This document shows, in pieces, positions 34,851-46,218 of a DNA stretch of 64,000 nt. The DNA is from Camellia lanceoleosa (lineage: Eukaryota > Streptophyta > Magnoliopsida > Ericales > Theaceae): positions 88,378,131 to 88,442,130 of the forward strand of contig CM045763.1 in the NCBI GenBank assembly GCA_025200525.1. The letters run 5' to 3'. The notes beneath the pieces were generated by a model. That model had not been told where the DNA came from, ran no database searches, and saw only the letters and a list, made by a program, of their open reading frames with translations. Positions within the stretch are counted from its first letter, which is position 1, and every line of letters begins with the position of its first letter. The translations under genes and the position numbers were made by a program.

Positions 34851-36000
34851 AACAGAATCAAAGTCACTTATTAATTTATTTAGATGATATCATATCTCTA
34901 TTTTTTTTTACCAAAAATGATTGAGGCCTCAAATTTTTTGGCTCAAATTTGGCTCGAATTTGATTTTTTTTTTTTTTTTTTGCTGGGTTGATACTTTGCT
35001 TGTTATTATTATTATTATTATTATTATTTTTTTTTGTGCAATGTATTAGCCTAGAAAAATCAAAAAAGAAAAAAAAAAATGCCATTCGAGGCAATTTCGC
35101 ACCTCATTTTCGAGGCCTCAATCAGCCCTCTTTTTTTACACATTTTTTCAAGTAAAAAATAAACAAAAATAGGTTATACTCAAACAATCCCTCAGGCTAT
35201 GCAAAAGGCGCACACCAAAAAAAAAAACAAAAAATTCTAACTGCTGAGGACAAAATCTCGCTTCATTTAACTCGAGCGCACTTCTTTCGTTTACTTTTTG
35301 GAGGGAGATCTTAGAACACCATATCCGGGTCGGGTCAATCTAGAACTAGTAGTTCATATCAACATTAATAATATTTAAATTCTAACTACTGTGTAGCACA
35401 TAACCCATGGACCTATATATATGCAAAACACAAAGGCATTTTACTAACTATAATAGACCACGTGCTCTCCTAGCTGAATAATGTCTGGAAAGTCTAAAAA
35501 AGTAACTTTTTTTTTTGAATTTTTATTTTACTGACTTTTTTTTATATATAAAATTATGTATATATATTTTTCTCTTTCAGTCCGTTTTATATAGATGAAT
35601 TTAAAAGGTTAAAAAAAATTCACTGTTTTTGGCTTATTTTTTTCTTTTCTGAATTTTTTTTTTGATTTGTTTTGTTGAGCTGAATTTAAAAGCTTAAATT
35701 TTTTTAAAAATCCTGAAAAAAAAACTCATTAAAGATGAAAATAAAAAAATAAAAAAAAATAAAAAGTTACCAAATAACCAAACTCCAAACACTCTTTTAA
35801 GAATTGACTACTTTAGTTGATTTTTTTACTTTTTACAAAAAATAAAAAATAAAAAAATATCAAAATGTAAATAAATAAAATTGATTTTTTTATAATGACT
35901 TTTTAATTTTTTTAATTATTTAATCTATTGGCAAAGCAACTTACAAATATCAAACATTTGAAAAAGAAATAAAAGAAAGCTTCGGATTATTCTCAGGGCA
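34851..36000. other. AT-rich spacer with homopolymers
   Basis: Long T and A runs, an (ATT)n stretch near 35004-35028 and no convincing gene. First DNA outside the nested element. Confidence 0.7.
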
Positions 36001-36009
36001 ATTGATAAA

Positions 36010-36570
36010 GATTCATGTGCATAGGGATGGCAATCTGAAACCGGCCCGACGGTGACCCAACCCCCCGATCCCGAATTAAGCGGTGAATAACCGAAAAATA
36101 TCCCCTACGGGCCGGGGACGGTATTCAAATTTTCATCCCCGATAATATCCGGGCCGGGGACGGGGATATGTTTTTGAAGCCATCTCACGGCCGCCCGCGT
36201 GGTCCCCGATGTGAAATGACGATTTGGTCCCTGGATATATATATACGCATATGTTGGTCTTGTTAGGGTTTCACTCACAGACCCTCTCACACTCCCACAA
36301 CAAACACACGCCTCTCCTCTCGTCTCACTCAGTCTGTCCTGAGTCTCAAACCCCTCTCTCTCTCTGTCGAACCCTCGCCTCCCTCTCTCTCTCTCTCTCT
36401 TTCTCTGTCAAACCCTCCGATCTCCATCCCTCCTTCCGATGTACTTCCCTCCGATCTCCATCCCTCCTTCCGATCTCACTGCCTCACCCCAACCTCCATC
36501 ACTGTCTTCGTCCGATCTGCCTCACCCTGTCGCCGATCTCACATGATGTGCATTGCAAAATCTTATGCAG
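36010..36570 (+). promoter_or_regulatory. GC-rich patch and promoter-like leader, no gene following
   Basis: 36020-36215 is GC-rich, with GGGATGGCAA and GGCCGGGGACGG words found in a common plant repeat. A TATATATATA stretch follows at 36235-36246, then TTAGGGTTT (36259-36268) and a CT-rich run like a plant 5' leader (36290-36500). Open stretch 36224-36574 has only low-complexity Ser/Leu/Pro and is not a believable protein. It could be the front of a lost gene or a retro-copied leader. Confidence 0.35.
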
Positions 36571-36610
36571 TTAATCCTTTGTTGGTGCACCAACGTCGAC
36601 AGACTACAGG

Positions 36611-37204
36611 CTAAATTACACTTTCATCCTTCAAAGTATGAGTTATTTCTTACTTTGGTTCTTTCTTTTTAATCCTTAAATTATGCCTCATTTTTCACCT
36701 TAGCCCAATTATCAACAATTGATCATGGTTAAGGGTCAATTTTGAAATTTCAAAAATTAAGTGGGTGTTTGGGAAGTGGGTTTTTATATAGGTTTTTTTA
36801 GTTGTAAGATATTATTAGATAAAAAAAATTTGGTGTTTGGAAAGATAGTTGGGTTTTTTTTTATTGGATGTGATATTTGTGAGAGAAAAAATGAAATGAT
36901 TATGGAATTGAATGTGATATTTGTTTGGATGTGTTTTTTTTTATTTTGCAAAAAATTTGTCTTTTAATGGAAAAAATCCAAAAAAATAAAAAAAAATCTC
37001 AAACCCAAGTTCCCGGGTAGGTTTGGTTTGTGTTTTTGAAAAAAAATTCAGAAATTTTCTCTACAAACAAATTTCATTTTTTTTCTCTAAAAAAATTTTC
37101 AAAAAAAAAAAAAAAAACAAAAACAAAAAAAAAAAGTTTTTAAAAAATCTCTCTCACACACACATCAAAATCAAATTTTTTTAAAAAACTCTCTTCTCTC
37201 AAAA

Positions 37205-37244
<40 letters not shown>

Positions 37245-38876
37245 CATTTTTTTTTTATCTTTAAAATCAAAACACATCTCACCAAACATCACAAGTTTTT
37301 GAGTTTAGTCCCTAAAAAATAAGTTTCTTACCTTAATTGCAAAAACAAAAAAGTTCTTTCTCTTTTTCTTGTTTTTATTTTTAAATTTGGCTCTAAATCT
37401 ACCGAAAATGTTTGAGATCTACAAAAATCTCCCACGTCCCTTCACAGACTCTTAAACTCTTACCGGTAAGAGTATGTGAAGAGATAATTTTGTGGAAATA
37501 TAACAGGACTGAAATCTATCTAGACCCAACCGAATCTCGAAACCACCCCACCCCAAAACCATCTTCACCCCAAAATAACCATCCTTAAACCACATTCTCA
37601 AACCTAATTTTAAATTTGACCCAAAAAAAAAAAATACAATAAATATGCGTCATTTGATACAGCAAAAAGGTAGCGAACAGGGTGGGTTATTGGAGTTGAT
37701 CAAGTGATGGATTTGTGCTACTAGTAGAGGGAATGTGTAGAGGAAAGGAAACTAGGTCGTGAGAAATGAATGGTTGTGATTGCGGCCTATGTGAAGGGGA
37801 TAAAAGGAGGTTGGATCGCTAAGTTTTGCAAGTGGAAATGGTCAGTGATGGAAAGCATGAGAAAGAAAAAAAGGTGGAAGGGAAAGTGGTGGGATGTGAG
37901 TGGTAACGTTGGTTTGCGATAGGGTGTAGGAAGAGAAGAAAAGTTAAAGAGAAGAAATGGGCCGTGATGGCTAGACATTTAGAGATTAATTTCTTTCATT
38001 ATGAAAATAGTCACTAAAAAATCGTTTTGAAAAAAAAAAAAAGATTTTTAGTTACAAAATTTTGAAAATGTCACTAATAACTAGACTTTTAAGGACAAAA
38101 TAATTGGCCTTAAAATGGTTTATTTTTTGAGACAAAAAATTTGGTTCTAAAAAGATAATAATTCATCACTAATGTCTAATTTTTGTTACTAAAAATATAA
38201 TAACGATATTTTTTGCAATAAAATTATTTGGTCCCTAAAAAATAATTTTGTTCCTAAATTTTGATCTTTAAAATTTAAATTTTTTGTAATGGGAAAAGAA
38301 AAGTGAAGATAAAGGGAATTCAGGTGGTTACGGTCTATGATGGAGGCTTGCATGTTAATAAATTATTTTTATGAATAAAAGAAACTAAAATGAGTTTCAG
38401 AGAAGTGAACATTCAGATGTTGTAGGATTATATTTTAGTTGATGATATAGCAGGTTTCAATTAGGAGATAATTATTTCTTCTTTTTTGTTTTTAGGAGTT
38501 AGACAGCTTCTTTCTTTCTTTCTTTCTTTTTCTTTTTTTTTTTCTTTTCTTCTTCTTCTTCTTTTTTTTTTTTTTTAATTAAGTTAGGAATCAAAATGAA
38601 GAAATCTTTTCTTCAAGTTCCAAAGTGAGAAAAAAACTCATACTTTAAGGTGAAATTGTAATTTTTTTATTTTTATTTCTATGAATTGCTCTTAGATACC
38701 GGGGGCGGGGGGAATTCAATTCATGCCGCATTGCGATTTTTGTTACAAAATCATAATTTCAGTTAGAATTGGGATTAAAGTGGGAAAAAATATTTCATAG
38801 TACAAGGACCAGATGAGAAATCTATTATAAAGTTAGAAAAGAATCATATATTTTTGAGGTGAAAGTGTAATTTATC
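36611..38876. mobile_element. Probable DNA transposon with long inverted ends (Mutator-like?)
   Basis: TAAATTACACTTTCATCCTTC at 36612 has an inverted partner GGTGAAAGTGTAATTTA ending near 38875. Similarity continues inward for about 100 bases at roughly two thirds identity by eye. The interior is AT-rich with poly-A (37090-37240) and no transposase. No clear target duplication was found, so class and exact ends are uncertain. Confidence 0.4.
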
Positions 38877-39619
38877 TTATACTATAAAGCATGCGAAGAA
38901 AAATGACCCAACATTGTAGAAGATTAATACTGTTAGGTTTTGACGTTTAATAATTTGATTGCAAATCAAACCTACACGTCGACCTCATGAATAATTCAAA
39001 GTTTACATTATTAAGACCAATACGTGGGCTCACCTATGAGTACGCAAATCAATAATAGCCCACAAGTTAGAAGTGCTAAAAAAAAAAAAAAAAAAAGAAC
39101 ATGAAACGAACAGTTTCATTTAGGATTTTGACTTGTGGTACGGCGGCTTAGAAAATCATATGTTATCTAAGGGTTACATGTGGAAATTTGTCATTTTTAT
39201 GATCTAATTTCAGAGGTCACTCTGATGTGGTTGGTTGTTAATTGAAATAGGATTTGTTATGAAATTAGTATCTTAGTTTGACGCGTTGTGATATTTTATT
39301 ATGATTTAATTAAAATAATTTTAGTTATCACAATTTTTTTTTAATGGATTAATTTTATTTTAGCTCAAATTAATAAAAGTCACAGTGGGATACACACTTT
39401 TAAAAAATAATAATAATGATAATAATAATATTAATAATAATAATAATATCATATGCATGTATATAATATAATCATAATTTTCGTAACAAATATCATAACA
39501 TGTAATTTTTTTCACTAATATGGTTCGTAATATATTTTTACCACATCATTAATAACATAACTGCAATATTCTTAATATAGCTATAATAATTCGCAACTTT
39601 TTGTTTAGGGTTGTGTAGC
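38877..39619. other. AT-rich spacer, nothing recognised
   Basis: An (AAT)n-like stretch near 39405-39450. No gene or repeat family recognised. Confidence 0.6.
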
Positions 39620-39622
39620 ATA

Positions 39623-40516
39623 CACTACAAGAAATGTCACTTTTAGCTACTAAATTATTGGTCGGCAAAAGGCATAAATTTGGTCGCTGAAACGATTTAC
39701 CGACCAAAAATTTCTGTCGTCAAGTTCGTCGCCCATACCCTGTCAGTGATAGTATTGGCGACTAAACTTCATTTGGTCGCCAAAAAATGAAACATTTCCC
39801 TACTAAATTTCTTTTAGTAGGCAAATGGTATCTTTTTGCCACTAAAACCGTTGGTCACCGAAAGTGAACATTTAGCTACAAATCCTTTGTTAGTCGGCAA
39901 ACGTGACCTTTTTGCTACTAAATTTTTAGTCACTAAAAGTTCTATCTTAGGCGTGGTGACTTTTGCCGACTAAAATTGTTCGTAGCCAAAAACCTATTAA
40001 GATTCATTTATTTACTTTTTGCCACCAAAAGTGTTAGTCGCCAAATGATACCCTTTTTTCCATGACTAAAAAATTTAGTAGCCAATAGTTTATTTCTCTC
40101 TTTCTCAAATTTTTTAGCTACTAATTATTTGGTGGCAAAAACGTTTTCGGTTATGTTTTTGCTACTAAATTATTAGTAGCCAAAACTTTTGATTACCTAT
40201 TTGACTATCAAAACATTTGGTGGCCAAATAATTTTTTGTTTTTTTTTAAAAAAAAAAAAAATTGTAAACAACCTATATTCATTTATATTACATGTACCCT
40301 GTATAAAAAATATAATCCATCAACACTAAAATATATTATCTACCATTAAAGCATTCAACATAATGCATGAATAACCATGATTTAAATCCATACATAATAC
40401 ATGAATAACCAACGTCAATAATTTAAATTACAACCTGTACCTTGTATAAACAATTTTGCTACTAAATTTGTTTTAATAGGTAAAAGTGGTCGCCAAAAAT
40501 GTGTTTTCTTGTCTAT
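39623..40516 (+). mobile_element. Non-autonomous CACTA (En/Spm) transposon
   Basis: Starts CACTACAAGAAA, the standard CACTA end, and finishes with the degenerate partner TTTCTTGTCTAT. The 3-bp target duplication ATA is at 39620-39622 and 40517-40519. The first 600 bases are filled with sub-terminal words like TTGGTCGCCAAA and TAGTCGGCAAA in both directions, the expected transposase-binding pattern. No transposase frame. Confidence 0.85.
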
Positions 40517-40972
40517 ATAGATTCGCACAATGTAATTTTTACCCCAAAGTGTTCTAAGAGCATCTACAATAGACTCATTGGAAACAATTTATTTTATTAT
40601 TATTATTATTTTGTTTTATTTTTTTTGGTAACTAGAGACGGAACTAGGAACTCTTTATCAAGAGAGAAGGACAGAAGAAAGGCATGGACAAATTTTCAGA
40701 TGCAAACGTGGGTTGGGTTAGACAAAGTCATATAAACTGTACTTTTTAGGATTTATTTGGAAAGTGAGTTGGTTTTTTTAACTTTTTTAGTCTGGGGTTT
40801 TAAAAATCTAGTTTGAAAAGAGTTTTTTTGGTTATTTTGACTTTTTATGAGAAAAAGAATAGAACAATTATAGGTTGGATATGATATTTTGTCTTATTGG
40901 ACTAAAAAATCAATTTTATTTTTTATGACTATTTTAACCAAAAACACCCAAATCTCACCTTTCCAAACGAGC

Positions 40973-41182
40973 TCTTAATATAATTTTGTTAGACAAATAT
41001 CTAATACTGTTAGAATTATTCTTAGAGTATATAGATGCAAAAGTGATCAAGTAAAACAAATAATATACCTCTTTTATTTTTCTTAATGTAATTCTGACAA
41101 AATATCTAATAGTGTTAGAATTATTCTTAGAGTACATAGATGAAAAAGTGATCAAGTAAAACAAATAATATACCTATTTTAT
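40973..41182 (+). repeat. 105-bp tandem duplication
   Basis: Two copies share TAGAATTATTCTTAGAGTA and GATCAAGTAAAACAAATAAT, 105 bases apart. Confidence 0.88.
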
Positions 41183-41212
41183 TTTTATTTTTACTTTAAC
41201 TTTAACTAATGA

Positions 41213-41408
41213 TAACCACAGGATGGTTGGTCTAGTAGGTGGCGACTGGGGTTTGGAAGTTTGTTCCTTTCTATGTCTTAGGTTCGAATCTCCTAGCAAA
41301 CAAACGCATACCTTAAGGTTACAAATCGCAGGACGTAAGCCTTATTTTGAATGACTTATTTAAGCTGTAAGAATTTAGTCTGGTACACGTAAACTGGCCT
41401 AGAGCAAT
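41213..41408 (+). mobile_element. tRNA-derived SINE
   Basis: An A-box-like GTTGGTCTAGTAGG (41226-41239) and a good B box GGTTCGAATCTCC (41281-41293) lie about 42 bases apart, as in tRNA-derived RNA polymerase III promoters. A tail of about 110 bases follows. The region does not fold as a plausible tRNA gene, so a SINE is preferred. Ends are approximate and no target duplication was confirmed. Confidence 0.6.
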
Positions 41409-41623
41409 ATTGTTATTCTAATACTGTTAAGTAAAGTAATATTTTTTATGTGTACTTCTTTTCGAAGTGTCCACCATAATTTTTTGAGAGTTATAAATTA
41501 TTGACTAAAATTTTTATAGCTTACACTTTTTGAAAGTGTGTATGGCAATGGTAACACTTCCTTTGTTCTTTTAGTTAGTGTTGAGAAGAGGTTGGCTAAA
41601 TATTGACTTTCATAAACATTGTT

Positions 41624-41900
41624 ATTAGTTTCTTCATACCATGCGATGGCTAAGTGAAGTACAACCAATAAGAGTCAACACTGTCAGCAACAAGAAACAC
41701 GTGTTAAAATGATCCTATCCCATTACTTTCTGCATCATTCTATTCTTTTTTTCTTAATCATTGCTAATTAGTTTCTTCATACCATGCAATGGCCAAGTGA
41801 AGTACAACCAATAAGAGTCAACACTGTCAGCAACAAGAAACACATGTTAAAATGATCCAATCCCATTACTTTCTGCATCATTCTACACTTTCTTTCTAGA
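41624..41900 (+). repeat. 143-bp tandem duplication
   Basis: TTAGTTTCTTCATACCATGC and AACACTGTCAGCAACAAGAA occur in two copies 143 bases apart, with few differences. Confidence 0.88.
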
Positions 41901-43129
41901 TCTTTGATCTCTCATGCTATTTTGGCTTGTTTTTCTTATGCATCTAATTTTCAATTTTAAATTCTTGAATTGAGCAATGGCATTACCATTATGTAAGGAT
42001 GATTGAAGTTGGCTTAATTAATCCATATCATGGTTTTGGTATAATAATTATCTTATAGATATAGGGCGAGAGGTTATACAATGTGTCTCTAAACAACCTC
42101 ATGTGTGATAATCATGTTCCGTATTATGTTAATTGATCTCTATTATGAATGTAATTATGTGTTTGATATAATTTTGAGTGTCATTCATGTGAATATATGT
42201 GGTTTTGAATTTCTATCTGTTCACCGTAAGAAAATCTGTTTGATTCGTTGCTCTAGAATTAAATTGAAGGCCCTATCGGCCACAGAATCTGAAATTGATT
42301 GCCCCATTGTGATTAGTATAATTTTTAGAGCCTACAGTGATATTTCATTGAAAATTGATTTGGATCAAATTAAAGAGATTAAATTGATAAAATAATGCTC
42401 AATTAATTAGTGTTAATAAAGTGTGATTAAGGGAGCCTATAAAAAGGTTCATTCTCACTCAATTCCTCTCTTTTTAATTCATTTGGCTGAGATTAGCTAT
42501 CTAGAGAGAGAGAAAATCGAATTTAGAGAGAGAGAGAGAGAGTGTAGGCAAGTGAAGTTTTGATCAAGAAGTTGGAAATCTTGAAGATAAACTCAAGAAT
42601 TTGCTACAATTTGAAAGAATTGAAGCTCCTAGGTGAGTAATCAACCCTTAATTCATGGGTTTGAGTTTGTAACCATGTGAATTCAAGTAATTATGTGACC
42701 AAGAACAAGAATTGAGTGGTAATTGATGAATTTAAAGTCAATAGATGCATGCATATGAGAAATTGCTATGAATTGGCATGTTTGAGCATAAAATGTATAA
42801 TCCATGTTAGATTTTGATTGAAGTTCATATTTTTGACCATCTCTTCATCATCTAAGTTGAGAATAGGAGTTGTGTTCCACTTGCAAGTGCAATTCATAGA
42901 AGCATGGGTGTTAGATATATGAATTTGTTGTGTTGGAAATAAATTTCGTATGATTTGGTGCATAAATGTATTTGATTCATGGGATTTGAGCTTCATAATG
43001 CTGTGATTTGGTGTTTGTATCATGTTGGTATATATAGATGAGAGTTATGGGCTGTAAAATGCAAGAAATATCAACTTGAATGCATGATTGAAGCTCAAGA
43101 ACAGTTCTAGAAAACCTAGAAAATGGCAT

Positions 43130-43345
43130 GTTCGCTCGAGCGAGGAAAGCGCTACTCAAGCGTGAAATGCTAGTTTCTAGAACTTTTGTAGACATGGATG
43201 TCTGCTCAAGCGGAGAGCCATGTAGTGTGACGTTCAGCTCGAGCAGCCGAATTCACGCTGGAGCGTAAAATTAAGGCAACCAGTATTTTTGCAAACCAAA
43301 GGGGTCCGCTCGAGCGTCCAAAGCCACGCTCGAACGGGGAGTCCT
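43130..43345 (+). repeat. CGCTCGAGCG-type word cluster in the 5' LTR
   Basis: Palindromic GCTCGAGC and decayed forms (CTCAAGCG, CTCGAACG) occur about eight times among CACGCT words. The 3' LTR has the same cluster (55910-56145) with more intact words. Confidence 0.8.
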
Positions 43346-43679
43346 GTTTCTAAAATTTTGAAAAGTAGCTATATGTTTCATTTTCCGTTCTCTTTCATTT
43401 CTAAGCACTCTTAGGTATGCATTGAGCATTGTGAATGAGTTAAAATGATAAGAAAGAAGCCTAAGAGGAATGTATGAATTAAGAACGGATTGAATCATTT
43501 GTGACCCATTATGTTCATGAAATGTGTATGGTCAAGCACGAGGGCAAATCTATCGGCAGATCACTGTGAGTAATATCTTAATAAAGATATTTGAAGTATG
43601 TTATTTGTCCAATTGCCTACTTCCATATAAGTCTTATAAATTGTTAAATTGAATTGGGAACAAATATCTGTTATGCCAT

Positions 43680-44110
43680 ATGGTTGGGCCAAAGGCCGTT
43701 GGATACAATTGTCTAGGCCGAAGGCTGTTTGACATGAATGAATGAATGGGCCGAAGGTCGTTTGACATGAATGAATGAATGGGCTGAAGGCCGTTTGACA
43801 TGAATGAATAAATGGGCCGAAGGTTGTTTGACATAAACGAATAAATGAATGGGCCAAAGGCCGTTTGACATATATGAACGATTGGGCCAAAGGCCGTTGG
43901 ATACGAATGGTTAGGCCAAAGGCCGTTGGATGCAATTGATTGGGCCAAAGGCCGTTTGATATACATGACTGAATTGGGCTCGAGGCCGTTTGTTAAGGAA
44001 TGAAGTTGGCCAAAGGCCGTTTGATATGTTCAGGCTTGAACTGCCTAATGCACCAAAATAATGCACTAAATAGAATTCTACATGGGCCCAAGACCGTTTG
44101 ATATATGTGA
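43680..44110 (+). repeat. GGGCCAAAGGCCGTT minisatellite, 5' LTR
   Basis: About thirteen copies of a 28-38 base unit, GGGCCRAAGGCCGTTTGACA plus an AT-rich spacer. The core GGCCRAAGGCC is close to palindromic. Confidence 0.88.
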
Positions 44111-44625
44111 ATCTTATTTGCGTACCTTCTTTATTTGATATTATTCATTAAGCTTTCGCTCACACTCATTCATGTGTATATAGGTGAGCAAAGGAATGTC
44201 CAAACCCAGCCCTGGTGAAGTCTGTGAGAAATGGTCAAGTTTTGGAGAGTCAGCCCAAACGTCTCACGCATGAGACTTACTTTCATCTCTTTTGATCTTT
44301 TGTTATAATCTTGTTATGTAGGCGAAATTGTTGGACTACCTTTGTATATAAGTTTTGACTAGGCTGACTAAGACTTGAATGATCCTCTGTGTGTGTAACA
44401 CTTTAAGTTGATTTTCTTTTTGGTGTGAGTTGTTAATTAATACAGTTATATGTCATTTGTTATGCCATGTAAGCACGGTTCTATGGACAATTTGTAAGTT
44501 TGCTTCCGTTTGTCCCTTTAACTCTGATGAAATATCTTTTGTCTAGTTTGAGGCCGCAGGTAATCCCTTGATTACTGGCCGGTTATGACCTTAACCCATA
44601 GAGGCGAGTTTGGGTCATGACATAG

Positions 44626-44637
44626 TGGTATCAGAGC
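44626..44637 (+). other. Primer binding site (tRNA-iMet) of the Tekay-like element
   Basis: TGGTATCAGAGC, three bases after the 5' LTR. Confidence 0.95.
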
Positions 44638-44880
44638 ACGAGTTAATAACTCACACACTTATCCAAATGAGCAATAAGCGTCTAGAAAAGATCTAGGATG
44701 CATTAATGTGATAAGTATGAACCTAGAAGCATCAAGAATACACTTAAATGTTTCAAGATGAACAATTATGTGCTATAAGTTTGTGATTTGCTTGCATTGC
44801 AAATTATTTGAATATGTGTTCTTTTTAGTATATGCATACCTGTGAATCTTTTGTATAAAGAATAATGCAAGTCTAATCAG

Positions 44881-45830
44881 ATGGTGAGAACAAGAGGTGA
44901 TGAAATAGAGGAGTCTTCTACTGTCAGAATAGATAGAATGGAAAGATTGATTTAGGAAATGGTAGAAACGTTGAGGCAACAACAGCAGTGGCAGCAACAG
45001 TGGCAACAACCACACCCTCCGCCTTCTCCAGTACCACCTGTTCAAGATAATTAGAATGATGACCGAATAATATCTCTCACCAAAGAGTTTAAGAAAATGA
45101 AACCACCACAGTTTCATGGGGGATTGGACCCATTAAAAGCCGAAGCATGGGTTCTCAGCATTGAAAAACTGTTTGAGGTGTTTCCTTGTTCAAAGACACA
45201 GAAAGTGCTTCTAGCCACCTTTATGCTAGAAGATGGAGCAAGAAGATGGTGAATGTTAATGCGTAAGAATCATAAAGACATTGGCTGGGCGAAATTCCTG
45301 GAAGTTTTCTACGATAAGTACTTCCCTCAATGTGTCTGTGATAGGAAAGTATCGGAGTTTATGGAACTTAAATAAGAGAACGTGTCAGTAGTTGAGTATG
45401 AGGCCAAATTTACTGAGTTGGCCAGGTTTGCACGACATGTGATTGATACTGACTACAAGAAAGCGAGACATTTTGAAGGTGAGCTTCGAAGTGATATTTT
45501 AGAAAGGGTGAATGTCCTAAAGCTGGAGATCTATATTGGGGTGATGGACCGGGCCATAATATCATAGGCTAACCTAGCTAGACAGGCCAAATCAACAACT
45601 GACTGGAAAGGTAGCAAAAGACAAGGCTTCTTTTCAAAAAGACAGAATACGGGCTCCTCAAGTACTTCTAATTCTTCCCGAGATACATCTCCTATGTGTA
45701 ATATTTGTAGTAAAAGGCATCATGGAGTTTGTTACCGTGTGTCGGGAGCCTGTTTTAAATGTGGTAAAACAAAACACATGGCCAGAGATTGTAACCAAAA
45801 CAGTGGAAAATTAGCTATTAGCTCAACAAC
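44881..45830 (+). pseudogene. gag: gag of the Tekay-like element
   Basis: The ATG at 44881 (MVRTRGDEIEES) precedes a Gln-rich stretch. The capsid core follows with PPQFHGGLDPLKAEAWVLSI, FMLEDGARRW and FLEVFYDKYFPQ, then VVEYEAKFTELARFA (about 45390-45435). The nucleocapsid zinc knuckle is CFKCGKTKHMARDC at about 45754-45795. All lie in one frame, with five or six stops (such as 44953, 45052, 45250, 45373 and 45565), nearly all explained by one transition at a Gln or Trp codon. Confidence 0.9.
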
Positions 45831-46218
45831 ATCAATTCCAAAACCGGGAAATACTATGGGATCTACTACCACTGGGGATACCGTGGGGCAAGGAAGAGTG
45901 TTTGCGCTTGTTCCGGATGATACACGGAATGCTGACGCCGTTGTCTCAGGTACTGCCTCTATATGTAATCAGGATGCTTTTATGTTAATTGACTCCAGAT
46001 CAACACACTTCTTCGTAACTTGTGCATTTGCATCTAAACTGAGTAGACCTCTAGAACCATTGTCATATTTGCTATGTGTATATGCTCCATTCAGGGAATC
46101 TGTGTTGTGTGCATCTGTATATTGATTTTGTGACATGCGTATTAGGAATGCTATTCTATATGTGCATTTGATACCCTTGAACTTTAGACATTTTGATGTA
46201 ATTCTGGGTATGGACTGG
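45831..46218 (+). pseudogene. Protease of the Tekay-like element, first part
   Basis: The active-site region reads AFMLIDSRSTHFFV at about 45980-46020. The family has Asp-Ser-Gly, and here the Gly is Arg (AGA), a G-to-A change that would remove activity. It ends with DVILGMDW at 46218, where block C begins. The rest resumes at 51722. Confidence 0.88.

Larger units (their letters stand above)
42104..44622 (+). repeat. 5' LTR of the Tekay-like element
   Basis: Begins TGTGATAATCATG and ends GTCATGACA. It carries a (GA)n stretch (42505-42541), a cluster of CTCGAGCG words (43130-43345) and a GGCCAAAGGCCG minisatellite (43680-44110). Confidence 0.94.

Noticed and set aside
34876..35094. Minus-strand frame with Phe and Asn runs
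   Set aside because: Encoded by poly-T and (ATT)n stretches; low complexity only.
36224..36574. 116-codon plus-strand frame
   Set aside because: Ser/Leu/Pro low complexity from a CT-rich stretch; treated as a leader-like region.
41213..41300. A tRNA gene
   Set aside because: A and B boxes are present, but the acceptor stem and anticodon arm do not pair and similarity continues far past a tRNA length; a SINE fits better.
43561..43966. Minus-strand frames of repeated SFIHSCQTAFGP-like peptides
   Set aside because: Products of the GGCCAAAGGCC minisatellite in the LTR; unit lengths are not fixed multiples of three.
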